Shown here one piece after another: positions 50,339 through 59,742 of a DNA stretch of 64,000 nt. Numbering within the stretch: the stretch's first letter is position 1; each line of letters starts with the position of its first letter. Made by a program: the position numbers and the translations under genes. The notes below the pieces were generated by a model that saw nothing but the letters and a program-made list of their open reading frames with translations, ran no database searches and was not told the DNA's origin. Source of the DNA: Persicaria tinctoria (lineage: Eukaryota; Streptophyta; Magnoliopsida; Caryophyllales; Polygonaceae); assembly GCA_037127255.1 (NCBI GenBank), contig JBANSL010000017.1, positions 72,850,857-72,914,856 on the forward strand, read 5' to 3'.

Positions 50339-50576
50339 TGTTAGGATCCGGGTTCAGTTAGAAATGGATCCGGGTTATATCATTTTGTAAATGGATTTAG
50401 TAGTATTGGGCCGGGCTTATAAATAGGAGGTTTAGCTCCAGATTGTAATTCAAGTTTTACAATTCAATTGAAGAAAAACCACAAAACAAATTCCCTCCAA
50501 AATCCATTCTCTCTTCTAGCTGTGCTCAATCCGAAGAGTACGAACGAAATCTCGATCACAAAATTCGATTCCAACA
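50339..50576 (+). repeat. Copia-2 3' LTR
   Basis: 238 bp, preceded by GAGGGGGGG. One difference from the 5' LTR (an A-A-G-A-G versus A-A-T-A-G site near 50537). Confidence 0.92.
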
Positions 50577-50650
50577 TTCCTAGACCATCAAACCAAGCCA
50601 TAACATTTCCTTTGATCAGGTACCTTTGAGGAGTCATTGTCACTTTTTTT
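50577..50650 (-). pseudogene. NLR-C remnant, right of Copia-2 insertion
   Basis: The minus strand reads TMTPQRYLIKGN...FDGLGNLQ, joining the LRR at 34165 across the TTCCT duplication. It matches YLIKGGGLLRLDGLSNLQ of NLR-A. Homology fades beyond about 50650. Confidence 0.7.
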
Positions 50651-51207
50651 TACATAGATTGTAATCTGATAAGTTTGACCAAAAAAGATCTTTATCCCGG
50701 CTATGTAGCTGCACATAGGCAACTATTATCCCATCGAAGTAAATGAAATGAATAAACCTGGCATGCACCCATGCCATGATGTACATATATTTCAAACAAA
50801 ACACCTACCTTTTTTCTTTTCTTTTCTTTTTCTTTTTTTATATATCAAAACAAAATGTTTAAACCCAAAGGATCCAAATGTTTACATTTTTCAAAGCAAA
50901 ACAACTTGATTAAAAATGAAATAAGTCTTCACACAACAATGAAGTAGGCAAAAATTATTCATTTCCCTCCAAAAGCAGAGATATATCATTCTGATGTGGT
51001 GAAGGAGCTGTGTTTGTAATCCTCGTGCACCGCCGGCAATTCAACCTGGTGACAAAGTACGCAAAAATTATTCATTTGCTTTCTCGTATATTATTTACAT
51101 GATTATTCGTCCATAATATTAATTATTAAATCTTAAACACCAACAATACTGCTAAACTTATACTGTAGGTAGGTTCGATCAATTCGGTATCCGACTTCTA
51201 CATCATC
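50651..51207. other. Intergenic DNA between NLR remnants
   Basis: A T/C-rich tract (TTTTCTTTTCTTTTC, about 50815-50840) and AT-rich sequence. 50990-51060 has a short GC-richer patch that may be UTR of an NLR relic. No gene seen. Confidence 0.4.
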
Positions 51208-51912
51208 CTAGTATATTTGATGTTTGACAGTTAAGGCCGGATTCAAAGAATTAGCATTATCATGCAAGAAACTCACATTGTTATAACCGTAGAGATTAGC
51301 TGAACTTGGAAGATTAGCCGGGCGAGGATGGCTGTTCACCCGACTATTGATTATGTTTAAGCTCTTGAGTTTAGGTAGAGCTCCTGAGCCAACATTCCAT
51401 TCTTTAAAGCCGCTCAGTCCGTCGAAGAACAAATCAAGCAACTCAGGAAAACCACTATCCGGGCAAACCATCGTTCCACCTTCATACCTGCAACTACACA
51501 TCCGCAAACCCAAAGAAACAAGGCTAGGCAGCTGCCCCAGAGCCGGCAGTGGGTCAGCATGAAATCGAATGTACCAAATGCCCACATCAACTAGGCCTGA
51601 TGGGTACACTAATCCCCTAATCAGTTGTCGAGAAAAATTAACTTTTTTAGCTTCCTCATTCCCATCACCATGTATGTCTAGATAATGCAGTCCTTGAGCC
51701 CTTGAAAATATTTCTGGATCCTCATTTAAGATGCTGGCATGAAGCCTAAGTGTGAGAGTGCGACTCTCCATATTAGACGTGTGCTTTATGAAACGATCCA
51801 ATGGCTCCTTGGTCTGACAAGCTGCAGAAAGCATCTTCAACCTATCCAGCTTTAATCGATCATTTATTTCCAATCTGTCCAAGTCTATGTGTATTAATGT
51901 TTTGATGTCCAA
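51208..51912 (-). pseudogene. NLR-D remnant: C-terminal LRR fragment
   Basis: A 234-codon minus-strand frame contains LRR sequence alignable to, but clearly diverged from, NLR-A and NLR-B: TLIHIDLDRLEINDR, DPLPALGQLPSLVSLGLRM, GGTMVCPDSGFPELLDLFF. The N-terminal edge falls exactly where other copies read NLQTLMNIDLDRLDLE, and upstream sequence is unrelated. The C-terminus is longer and different from that of its relatives. It belongs to a separate NLR lineage in the cluster. The frame is clean, but CC, NB-ARC and most LRRs are missing, so it is best seen as a fragment. Confidence 0.78.
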
Positions 51913-52790
51913 AGTTTAGATCTATTGTTATTTGTGAACATAATCATTTTATTTTTGAACTTTTTTTATCTTATTTATGCACTTTAATTCTAGAAGCTCA
52001 AATAAAAGGGTTTAAAGAAATTAACATAGCCTTTATCCAAATCTGCAACTGTACAGGAGGAGTTACATAAGCACCCAAAGATAATAAGCCAACAGTTCTG
52101 CTATAAAGTAGTTCTCCAGGGTGAGGCCACAAATGAAATTAGCATAAGCATTTATGGTGAGAGCGTTGTACATTGGCATTTGAATATATACTCCTTTAAA
52201 GGGTCGTCGAGAAATAACTGCGTGTAGTAGCATAGTGATACATATGAATATATGATGATTCGTCTTCTTCCATCCCCAGTTTCCATTCTTCAGCTTCAGA
52301 ATATGGAGATGGGATGTTTTCTTGGTATTGAGCACTATGGGGGTGGGAGGAGTTATAACCACAAGCTTTTAACAGATCTGTAGCAAGTATGCATTAATAA
52401 ACATTGTTACCTGTGAATTTCTATCACAAGCAATGAAAAACTCAGGCTCTGTACTGCAAGGGTGTGGACTGTGGAAGAAGGTTAAAGTTTTGCAGCCAGC
52501 TCATTCAGAGCTACTAATTTCTCAGAACTTTCTATCCCATTCTTGAGTATCATAAATCATAATCTTGTTCAAGGAGGTCCTTCTCAGTGCTATAGATGAT
52601 CTGATCCTGCCCAATGAAACTTTTCTGTGCCATGTCTCTTGCACTCAAAAGCTGAAGAAAGGGGGCAATGTCAAACATATGACAAAGTGCAGTTGCATGT
52701 CCTAGCCAGTGAAGGCTACCAAACTACAAACATGGCAATCTTCACGGTTCTAGAGTGGCAGAAACTCATTCCAACTTGATGTATTGCTTG
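51913..52790. other. Unassigned intergenic DNA
   Basis: 51940-51990 carries the TTATTTATGCACTTTA word also found in the minisatellite at 53160-53545. The rest has mixed composition with short gene-like patches and no readable frame. Confidence 0.35.
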
Positions 52791-52799
52791 TTTACTTAT

Positions 52800-52990
52800 G
52801 GAATTTTGAAGCTCAGAAGAATATATTCAAAGAAACATGCACTTGTAGTCATGCTGAATCCAAAACCGTTGATGATTTGGAGTCTACCAAGGCTACGCTG
52901 CTGAAGTATTAAAAGCTTGCAGATCAGAATGTGAGGAAGTTCACAGAAGAAAGGTCTTATGCTGATAATTTGTTGAAGCAATCTATGAAG
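52800..52990 (+). pseudogene. Coding-like fragment, charged helical segment with stop
   Basis: One plus frame reads ESKTVDDLESTKATLLKY, a TAA, then KLADQNVRKFTEERSYADNL. It is lysine/glutamate-rich with heptad-like spacing, as in coiled-coil proteins. The stop and lack of context indicate a relic. I cannot name the parent gene. Confidence 0.35.
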
Positions 52991-52998
52991 GTTAAATC

Positions 52999-53049
52999 AT
53001 TATAGAAGGGACTCCTGTCACTAAAAGTGACAGGAGTCCCTTCTATAAT
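52999..53049. other. Perfect 24-bp hairpin with 3-base loop
   Basis: 52999-53022 and 53026-53049 are exact reverse complements around an AAA loop; the stem includes GGGACTCCTGTCAC. It could be a minimal foldback TE remnant. It is too short for a typical plant miRNA precursor. Confidence 0.75.
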
Positions 53050-53159
53050 TGTATCTTACTTTTGAACGTTATAATATTAGTAATCGTTGTATGCACACTT
53101 GTATACTAAAAGTGCACAATTGTATTCAAAATCTGAACAATTGAAAATTACCCTTGTAA

Positions 53160-53545
53160 TAATGTTATATTATTATTCATACACATCTTTATTTTATTCT
53201 TGCACTTTATCATTTTATTTATGCAATTTATAATCTTAATTGTGCACTTCATACTCTTATTCATGCACTAGTTATATTATTATTCATACACTTCATCATT
53301 TTATTCTTGCACTTTATCATCTTATGTATGCACTTTATCAGCTTATTTATGCACTTCATACTCTTATAGTCTTATTCATGCACTTCATATTATTATTATT
53401 CATACACTTCATCATTTTATTCTTGCACTTTATCATCTTATTTATGCATTTTATAATCTTATTCATGCACTTCATATTATTATTCATACACCATCATTTT
53501 ATTCTTGCACGTTATCACCTTATTTATGCACTTTATCAAACTAAA
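53160..53545 (+). repeat. Degenerate minisatellite of TTATTCATGCACTTCAT-like units
   Basis: More than ten imperfect units of about 28-33 bp contain TTAT(T/G)(C/T)ATGCACTT or TTATTCTTGCACTTTATCAT. The plus frame across it (53240-53566) is a repetitive artefact. Confidence 0.75.
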
Positions 53546-53560
53546 ATTGCACATTATATT

Positions 53561-54274
53561 AGATAGGAATTTTGCCCCGCCTAGGTTCCAAGGACGGACC
53601 ATAGGGTCTCGAAAGCACCTATGATTTCGCACCTTGCAATGCAATAGGCTAGAACAATGGTAAATTATATGAAAGCTTACTCTAATCCAACCCTTAATAT
53701 CTTGCCGTTGAAGTGGAAAATTTAGTATAAAATCCCTCCTTGACAGCTCCATAGCTAGCTCAAACTCTCATAAAAAACATAAGGCCAGCTACACGAATCA
53801 TAACCAACATCAATCTAGAAACAAAGTCAAACTAAAATATTGAATCAAAAACCATAGATGTAACTACATAAGGCCAGCTACCCACTGTGCATAGTAAGGT
53901 TTATCTATGCAAAATCTATGGATTGATAAGATATGACATGGATATTAACGGCTATGTCAAGGTAAGTCCAAATTGTGAGAGACAGGATCCCGTGTCATAG
54001 AGTTATGAAGTGATCCATCCTAGATTACCATTTTTTTTTAAAAAAAAATTGATTTTAAATATAAAACATCGAATTCAAGTTGAATTGTTTAGATTATCTA
54101 AACTCTAATATGGAGTTATTTGTCAACTCCAATATCACTTGGAGAGCTTAAAAGGGAGATTTTTATCCTAAAACCGGAAACCAAAACATCAAATTGGTGG
54201 AAGATTAGTTTAGCAGATTAATTAGACAACAAATATTATATATTTATATTGAAGAGAAGCAATAGTGTACTTAC
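53561..54274. other. Unassigned intergenic DNA
   Basis: No gene, repeat or transposon end was recognised. The part just left of 54275 would be intron sequence if the MADS-like exon were still in context. Confidence 0.35.
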
Positions 54275-54415
54275 TCAGAGCTTGCAAACTCATAAAGCCT
54301 TCCTTTTGAGGAGAAGATGATGAGTGCAACTTCAGCATCACAGAAGACTGAAAGCTCATAGGCTTCAACAGTTCACTTCTTCTCTTTGAGAAGGTCACCT
54401 GTATGCTTGTTGCAC
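54275..54415 (-). pseudogene. MADS-box exon remnant (SOC1/AGL-like)
   Basis: The minus strand encodes, in two frames, the MADS domain: [16 protein letters not shown], then after a frame change [20 protein letters not shown] and RLYEFASS. A four-base loss after the LLK codons breaks the frame. The exon ends at a proper donor, TCTGA|GTAAGT (intron from 54274), at the position where MADS exon 1 normally ends. The first 15-20 residues of the domain (MGRGK...RIEN) are missing. MADS proteins are DNA-binding transcription factors; the sequence resembles SOC1/AGL-type genes, but the family is uncertain from one exon. No later exons were found downstream, so it is a dead fragment. Confidence 0.75.
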
Positions 54416-55058
54416 ACCTACTCCTGGACCGAATCCAAAATCAAGAAAGTCCCAATTAAGCACCACTTTAAGCAAAAACGGCTTCAAGAGGCAAGAGCAA
54501 TCAGATAAGAGAATTTTACTTGGTGGTGAAGAGCATGCCACCACAAAAGCATTCAAGAAAAAGCAAGCACACAGAGAGACTAAAAGAGATGGTATCATCA
54601 CTAGGAACCCACATTGAAAAACCTGCTTGATTCCACCTTTTTACTTAATGATTCATCTTCTTGTTATTGGAGTAACCATGCTCAATGATTCCTCTCCTTT
54701 CCTACAATATCAAAAAACCAGTTTGAAGTTTGCAACCTAAATTCATTGAAGTCAAACATGGTGCAAGAAACAGCTTCTACACGAAACAGCTTCTGCACTT
54801 AAACACAGTGTTTTGACATGAAGCCCCAAAAGATGCAACTAATCACCAATCTGAATCATTCAAACAAACGATACAAACAAAATGCCGCAGTAATCTGAAA
54901 CTACTGAAATTAGGCGACATGGAAATGCAGGGGGACGAGCTTGCGAAGGGAAGAAGAGAAGCTAATTAAAAGTCGGAGACCAAGCAACAAACTACTGAAA
55001 TTAGGCGATTTCAATTTCGACTAATTCAAAAAGGAACAAATCCGAATAAGAGGCTTAC
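54416..55058. other. Unassigned DNA between MADS remnant and orphan exon
   Basis: Mixed composition. A 68-codon minus frame (54395-54601) overlaps the MADS remnant out of frame and is not supported. 54895-55050 contains two copies of AAACTACTGAAATTAGGCGA. If the exon at 55059-55410 is real, this would be its intron. Confidence 0.35.
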
Positions 55059-55410
55059 CTGGTGGCGCCGAGCCGTGGATTCATCGGAATCAACTTCGGC
55101 GAACTCATAACCGCCATCGATAATATCATCGGAACCCTAGAGCCTCCTGAGACAGGAATTTCGCCCTCCTCTCGTTGAACCTCCGATTTTCGCGAGGCCA
55201 GCTCTGATTTCAAGTGAGGAATCAATCAAATTAGTCGAGGAAGGATGCACCATGGGAGAGGAGTTTGGCGTCGGCGTTGGCGGTAGATCTCTGAGGTCGA
55301 GAGGGATATTGAGAGATGAACGAGGATTTGAGGAAGACGCCTGATTGAGAGATGAATGCGATTGGGCTCTTTTTTTTTTAATCAACCCACGCCCCAAAAT
55401 CACACATTAG
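55059..55410 (-). pseudogene. Possible orphan first exon of a host gene
   Basis: The minus strand has a GC-richer, gene-like block ending at a strong donor (CCACCAG|GTAAGC, intron from 55058). A frame covers 55137-55403 (LNIPLDLRDLPPTPTPN...), and a second frame near the donor reads DDIIDGGYEFAEVDSDES. The two are not in phase, which suggests an indel or a UTR-plus-start arrangement. No family recognised; no downstream exon found. Confidence 0.35.
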
Positions 55411-55488
55411 CCCATTTTCACTTTAAGCCAAATTTTCACTTTAAGCCCCATTTTCATTTGAACCTTTACCTATATATATATATATATA

Positions 55489-57698
55489 GGGAGTGGTTCC
55501 CTTGTGCACACTCCTTAGAGTGTACCTAGTGCACGAATCCTGGCCGTAGATATGGATGGATCGGATGGCCTCTACCACGCCACGTGTAATTGCTTAAAAA
55601 AAAAAAAAGGCCGGCAATTCCACAGTAGGAAGCGGGCGCGTGTATCACCATTCTCAACAAAACCCTAAAAGACCAAAGCCAGCGTCAAAAGCTCCAAATC
55701 GTCCCATCCACATCGGCACCCACCCCCACCACAACCGTCGGCCCCCATCCCCGCCTCTTCCGGCTGCACCGACGTCGATTGCGGCGGCCTCCCTCCTTGG
55801 TGCGTACAAGCAGCGCAGCGCTCCGCCTGGAGCAAACCGTCTCGCCCTCTCTCCTCCTTTCAGCGATTTCGGGGCTGAGCCACCGAGCTTAACTCCGGCG
55901 GCCTCCCTCCTTCATGCGACTGTAAATCCGGCGGCCTCCCTTCTTGGTGTTACCTATTTGTGGTGGATAACGAATTGAAAGGGGTAAGCCACAAAATTGA
56001 AAGGGTTACATAGGAGCATCGGTGACGATTCCGGCGATCGAGTACGGTGGCGATTGCGGCAACGAGGGTTACAAAGGAGCAGCGGTGACGATTCCGATGA
56101 ATACGGCGGCGATTGCGACGGTGGGGTGTGGTTGCGATGGTGGGGTGTGGAGGGGTGCGGCGACGATTCCTGACGAATACGGCGGCGATTGCGACGGTGG
56201 CCTCCTGCGATGTCGACGGTGGGGTGTGGTTGTGTGGGCAGGGGCCGACTGATCTGAATTCTACGATGGGGGTGGCCTTCTGCGATGAAATTGAATTCTT
56301 CGATGTGGGTGGCCTCATGTCGACGGTGGCCTCCTGCTTAGAAATTGAATTCTACGATGGGGGGTGGGGGGTGGGGGGTGGGGGTGGGGGAGGGGTGTGG
56401 TTGGGTGGGCAGGGGCCCTGTGTGGGCGGGTTGATGGCGGGGGTGGACGGGTAGGGTTTTCGATATGCATAATTTTGATTCTTTATTCGTCAAATTATTC
56501 AGACGAATGTGTCAAATTTTGGTTACCAGTGATAATGAGTTTTTACATTATTCGATGAAATTTGTTTTATTATTCGTCAGAATAGGGTCTGACAACAGAA
56601 AACAAAACATTATTCAGTGAAATGTGAGATATTATTCGGTGAAATGTCAAACATTATTCGTATAAATTATAAGTATTATTTAGAGATTTGAGGTTTCTTT
56701 AATTGAAAAAAAAAAATCATTATTCAGTAACATGTGACAAATTATTCAGCGAAATTGATAAATTTTGATCAGAATTGGATGGAAAAAGATAGCATAACAT
56801 TACTCGGTAAACAAACAAAATTAGGTGAATATTCGGTGGAATGATTGATATTCACCAGTACCTCGGTCATGCAATTAGTCATCGCTTCTGTGTACCTCGT
56901 AAAAATAAGAATTCTGCTGAATAATCTTCAATTATCATTCAATGTATACGTTAAAGCTACTGATTCAACCGAATAATTCTAAAAATCTACTTATCCGCAA
57001 CGGCTATGCATGCAATTATTCATCGATTTTCTGTACCTCGTAAAAATAAGAATTTCGCTGAATAATCTTAAAAATTATCGTTCAATTTACGCGTTAAATC
57101 GACTGATTCAACTTAATAATCTAAAAAATTACTTGAATACGAAATTGACATTTAGAGAATTCCAGAAAATAATCTTTCATTTACGGTAAATTGAGTCACA
57201 ATTTTCTCTTAAATTTGCTACATTTAGATAAGTTCATAATAAGTAATTACCAAATACGAAATTGACAAATTCTAATAAATAATGTTACAGAGTTATTGAA
57301 ATGGATAAAAGATGAATTCATAACTTTTACAAAACTCCAACAATAGTAAACTAATTTAATTAAAACCAAAAAAAAAAGAAAATTAATTTAATATGATCAA
57401 AAAGAAAAAGAAAACCGAATTTGATTTCCCAATGTGGGATAAGTACGGCAAACACTGTGGAGGGCCCCACCTTCCATCAATATCTCACCCCCCCTAATTC
57501 AAACAATGCCACACGCGCCCACACCCCTTAAACAAAGAGAGTAGTCCAGATTTTTGAATTAGTGCGCGGGCCCCACCGTTTTTTTTTTATTAAAAAAAAG
57601 AAAACAAGCCTTTTAATCTCAGCCATCCGATTAACCCAAATCAATGGCTATAAAACGTGCACAAAGTACACCCTAAGGGGTGTGCACTTTATACCCAT

Positions 57699-57703
<5 letters not shown>
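55489..57703. mobile_element. TIR element with (TA)n flanks and GC-rich insert
   Basis: The left edge (GTGCACACTCCTTAGAGTGTAC, from about 55504) and right edge (TACACCCTAAGGGGTGTGCAC, to about 57688) are imperfect inverted repeats about 85 bp long, continuing inward to GATCGGATGGCC/AGCCATCCGAT. Both edges abut (TA)n runs, suggesting (TA)n-targeted insertion. Inside: a GC-rich part (55620-56460) with repeated GGCGGCCTCCCTCCTT and GATTGCGACGGTGG units, then an AT-rich part with many ATTATTC words and, further right, their inverse GAATAAT. No transposase; several chance frames. Confidence 0.6.
56870..57135 (+). repeat. Tandem duplication, about 135 bp, two copies
   Basis: Copies begin CATGCAATTAGTCATCG (about 56871) and CATGCAATTATTCATCG (about 57009), and share GTACCTCGTAAAAATAAGAA and GCTGAATAATCTT. 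They diverge by roughly one base in eight by eye. Confidence 0.7.

Positions 57704-57787
<84 letters not shown>
57704..57787. repeat. (TC)n/(TA)n microsatellite
   Basis: About ten TC units, then about 33 TA units. The poly-Tyr-Ile frame is an artefact. Confidence 0.9.
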
Positions 57788-57789
<2 letters not shown>

Positions 57790-57790
<1 letters not shown>

Positions 57791-58346
57791 ATATAGTTTT
57801 TAGTTTTTAAAAAAATAAGCATTAATAATAAAGTAACATGTTTTGGTTAATAGACTACTTGGTCCAAATGCCACTCTTAGTTAATGGAATACTTGGGGTT
57901 CGTTTGGTTTAACACGGGAAGAACAATTCTAATGAAGTTACTTCCCGGGAATTCAATTCCCACGTATTGCACTTCCTGTGAATTGAAAAAATACGTTTGG
58001 TTGGATTTTAAATGGTAGGAATTAAAATAGGAAAATTGAAAATTTTTATTTATAAAAGGTGGAATTACAACTTACCTAGGGGGAAGTAAGTAAGTTAAAT
58101 TCCCTTAAAATGGAGGAATTTGAGAATTTGACTTTCTGGGTTTTCTTGTGACTAAAACTCCAACCAATTAAAGATTTGCAATTATGATATGACTTATGTT
58201 AAGCAGGTCCAAACCCCTTAATTTAGCATTATAAAACATTCAATCAATCTGTAGAAATATGTTGCAAGAAATGTTAAGTTTGCAAAGGTTGAGCATATAT
58301 CTTATATAAAGGCGAATCAAAAGTGAATCAATGACCTGCTTGAGAC
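57790..58346. other. TE edge and NLR-B 3' flank
   Basis: 57896-58150 carries the GGGTTCGTTTGGTTT-type word seen at ends of plant TIR elements, but no partner end was found. 58279-58346 is the NLR 3' flank shared with 5770 and 7095. Confidence 0.45.
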
Positions 58347-59709
58347 TAGGGCTGTTATCTGAGCCGAACAGCTCGGGCTCGGCTCGGGTTCGGCTCGAAA
58401 AAGCTCGAGCTCGGCTCGTTCGAATAGGTAAAACAAGCCGAGCTTGAACAGTATTTTAGGCTCGAACCGAGCCCGAGCCGAGCTCGAAAGCTCGTTTAAG
58501 GTGTCGAAATTACAGAAATGCCCCTAGGGTTATTTGAGACTTGAGAGCGTTCCGTCTTTCATTTGTTCCACTTGAGACTTTGAGAGTTGAGAGGCGTTCA
58601 CTCTGAGGCGTTCACTTCCCCAACCTCGACTCCGCCACTCCGGCTTCCCCTTACTCCCTCCGAATTTCACCCTCATCGTCCCTCCTCCCACATGTTGCGC
58701 CTCCATCAGATCCGACCCTCCCATTGTACCGCCATAGCCGATCTGTTTCGTGTCTTCCTTCTCATACCCAGATCTGAAGCTCTCGCCCAGATCTAGTTGC
58801 TCCGGTCACCCTCCTGCTCAGATCCGGCGTCCATGGAGGTCGTGTGATATCAGATCTGAATCTCTCGCCATCCTTCTTCCCTCCGTCGTCCCTCTTTCGT
58901 CACTCGGCGGTGTTCGGTTCCTCTGACTCAGGCGGCGCCGTCTCTTTCAACTTTGAAGAATAGATTTGGATTCCGGCCATCTTTGCAGCGGAAGAAGAAG
59001 CGTATGAAGATGGAAGAATAGATCTGAAGAATAGATTGGGATACCCGTCGAATTTCTAGGGTTTGAAAGTTTCCAATCTATTTGTTTTTGTCATTTGTTA
59101 TTCGGATCTGCATCGGAAGATAAGCTTTTGATGAGATTGAAGAGTAAGCTTTCATGACTCTTCTATTCACCAGTTATTCTATTTAGTCGTAGTTAGCTGT
59201 AGTTTCATTGGATTGGGTGTGGAGTAGAATCTATTGTTGCTTCAGTTCCCTTGGATTGGTAGCACTATTTGATTTTGAAGCATTGGTTGTTGTCGCTTCA
59301 ATTTCATGTATTCAATCTTAGTTTCCTTGAATTGGTAGGGGACTAAGTTTCGATTTGTTAGATTAATGTGTTGGTGGTTGTGTTTATTGTTAATCTGCTA
59401 TTAAAACTGCTATTAGAATGTTTGTCTACATATTTTTCCCATCTTTGGTATGCGAACGAGCTCAAACGAGCCTATCGAGCCCGAACAAATGAGCTTAAGC
59501 AACGAGCTTGAACGAGCTTAGGCTCGTTCGTTCAGCTTGACCGAGCCCATCAAGCCGAGCTCGAGTTTGTAGTTGGGCTCGCGAGCCGAGCTTGAGCGCC
59601 AAAAAAAGCTCGTGTAAAATTTAGCCTCGAGCTCGGCTCGGCTCGATTTTTATTCGAGCCAAGCTTGAACATGTCAAGCTCGGCTCGTTCGGCTCGAATA
59701 ACACCCCTA
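58347..59709. mobile_element. hAT-like non-autonomous transposon (1.36 kb)
   Basis: Ends TAGGGCTGTTATCTGAGCCG and CGGCTCGAATAACACCCCTA are inverted repeats. Flanks CTTGAGAC and CTTTGAGAC look like an 8-bp target duplication with one extra T. The empty site exists in the NLR paralogue flanks (CTTGAGACTGTATCAATC near 5835). Many GAGCTCGGCTCG repeats lie just inside both ends. The middle (58500-59100) resembles a gene's CT-rich 5' leader with no transposase, as in internally deleted hAT elements. It lies 33 bp beyond the NLR-B stop codon. Confidence 0.82.
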
Positions 59710-59742
59710 CTTTGAGACTATATCAATCAAACTTACCTCCAT

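Larger units (their letters stand above)
34166..50576 (+). mobile_element. Copia-2 retrotransposon, split by LARD-2
   Basis: The 238-bp LTRs at 34166-34403 and 50339-50576 differ at one visible position (AATAG versus AAGAG). The target duplication TTCCT (34161-34165 and 50577-50581) is perfect. PBS TGGTATCAGAGC at 34404; G-run purine tract at 50332-50338. The coding region is gag at 34497-35603 and pol at 47099-50331, separated by the 11.5-kb LARD-2. The LTR has a TATA box (TATAAATA, about 34245). Removing LARD-2 leaves a 4.9-kb Copia with one nonsense codon (48052). It is inserted in the LRR exon of a dead NLR. Confidence 0.92.

Noticed and set aside
53240..53566. 108-codon plus frame of repeating His-Phe-Ile units
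   Set aside because: Produced by the minisatellite.
57562..57810. 82-codon frame with poly(Tyr-Ile)
   Set aside because: It is the (TA)n microsatellite translated.
57896..58150. Possible TIR element beginning GGGTTCGTTTGGTTT
   Set aside because: No matching inverted end or target duplication was found nearby.
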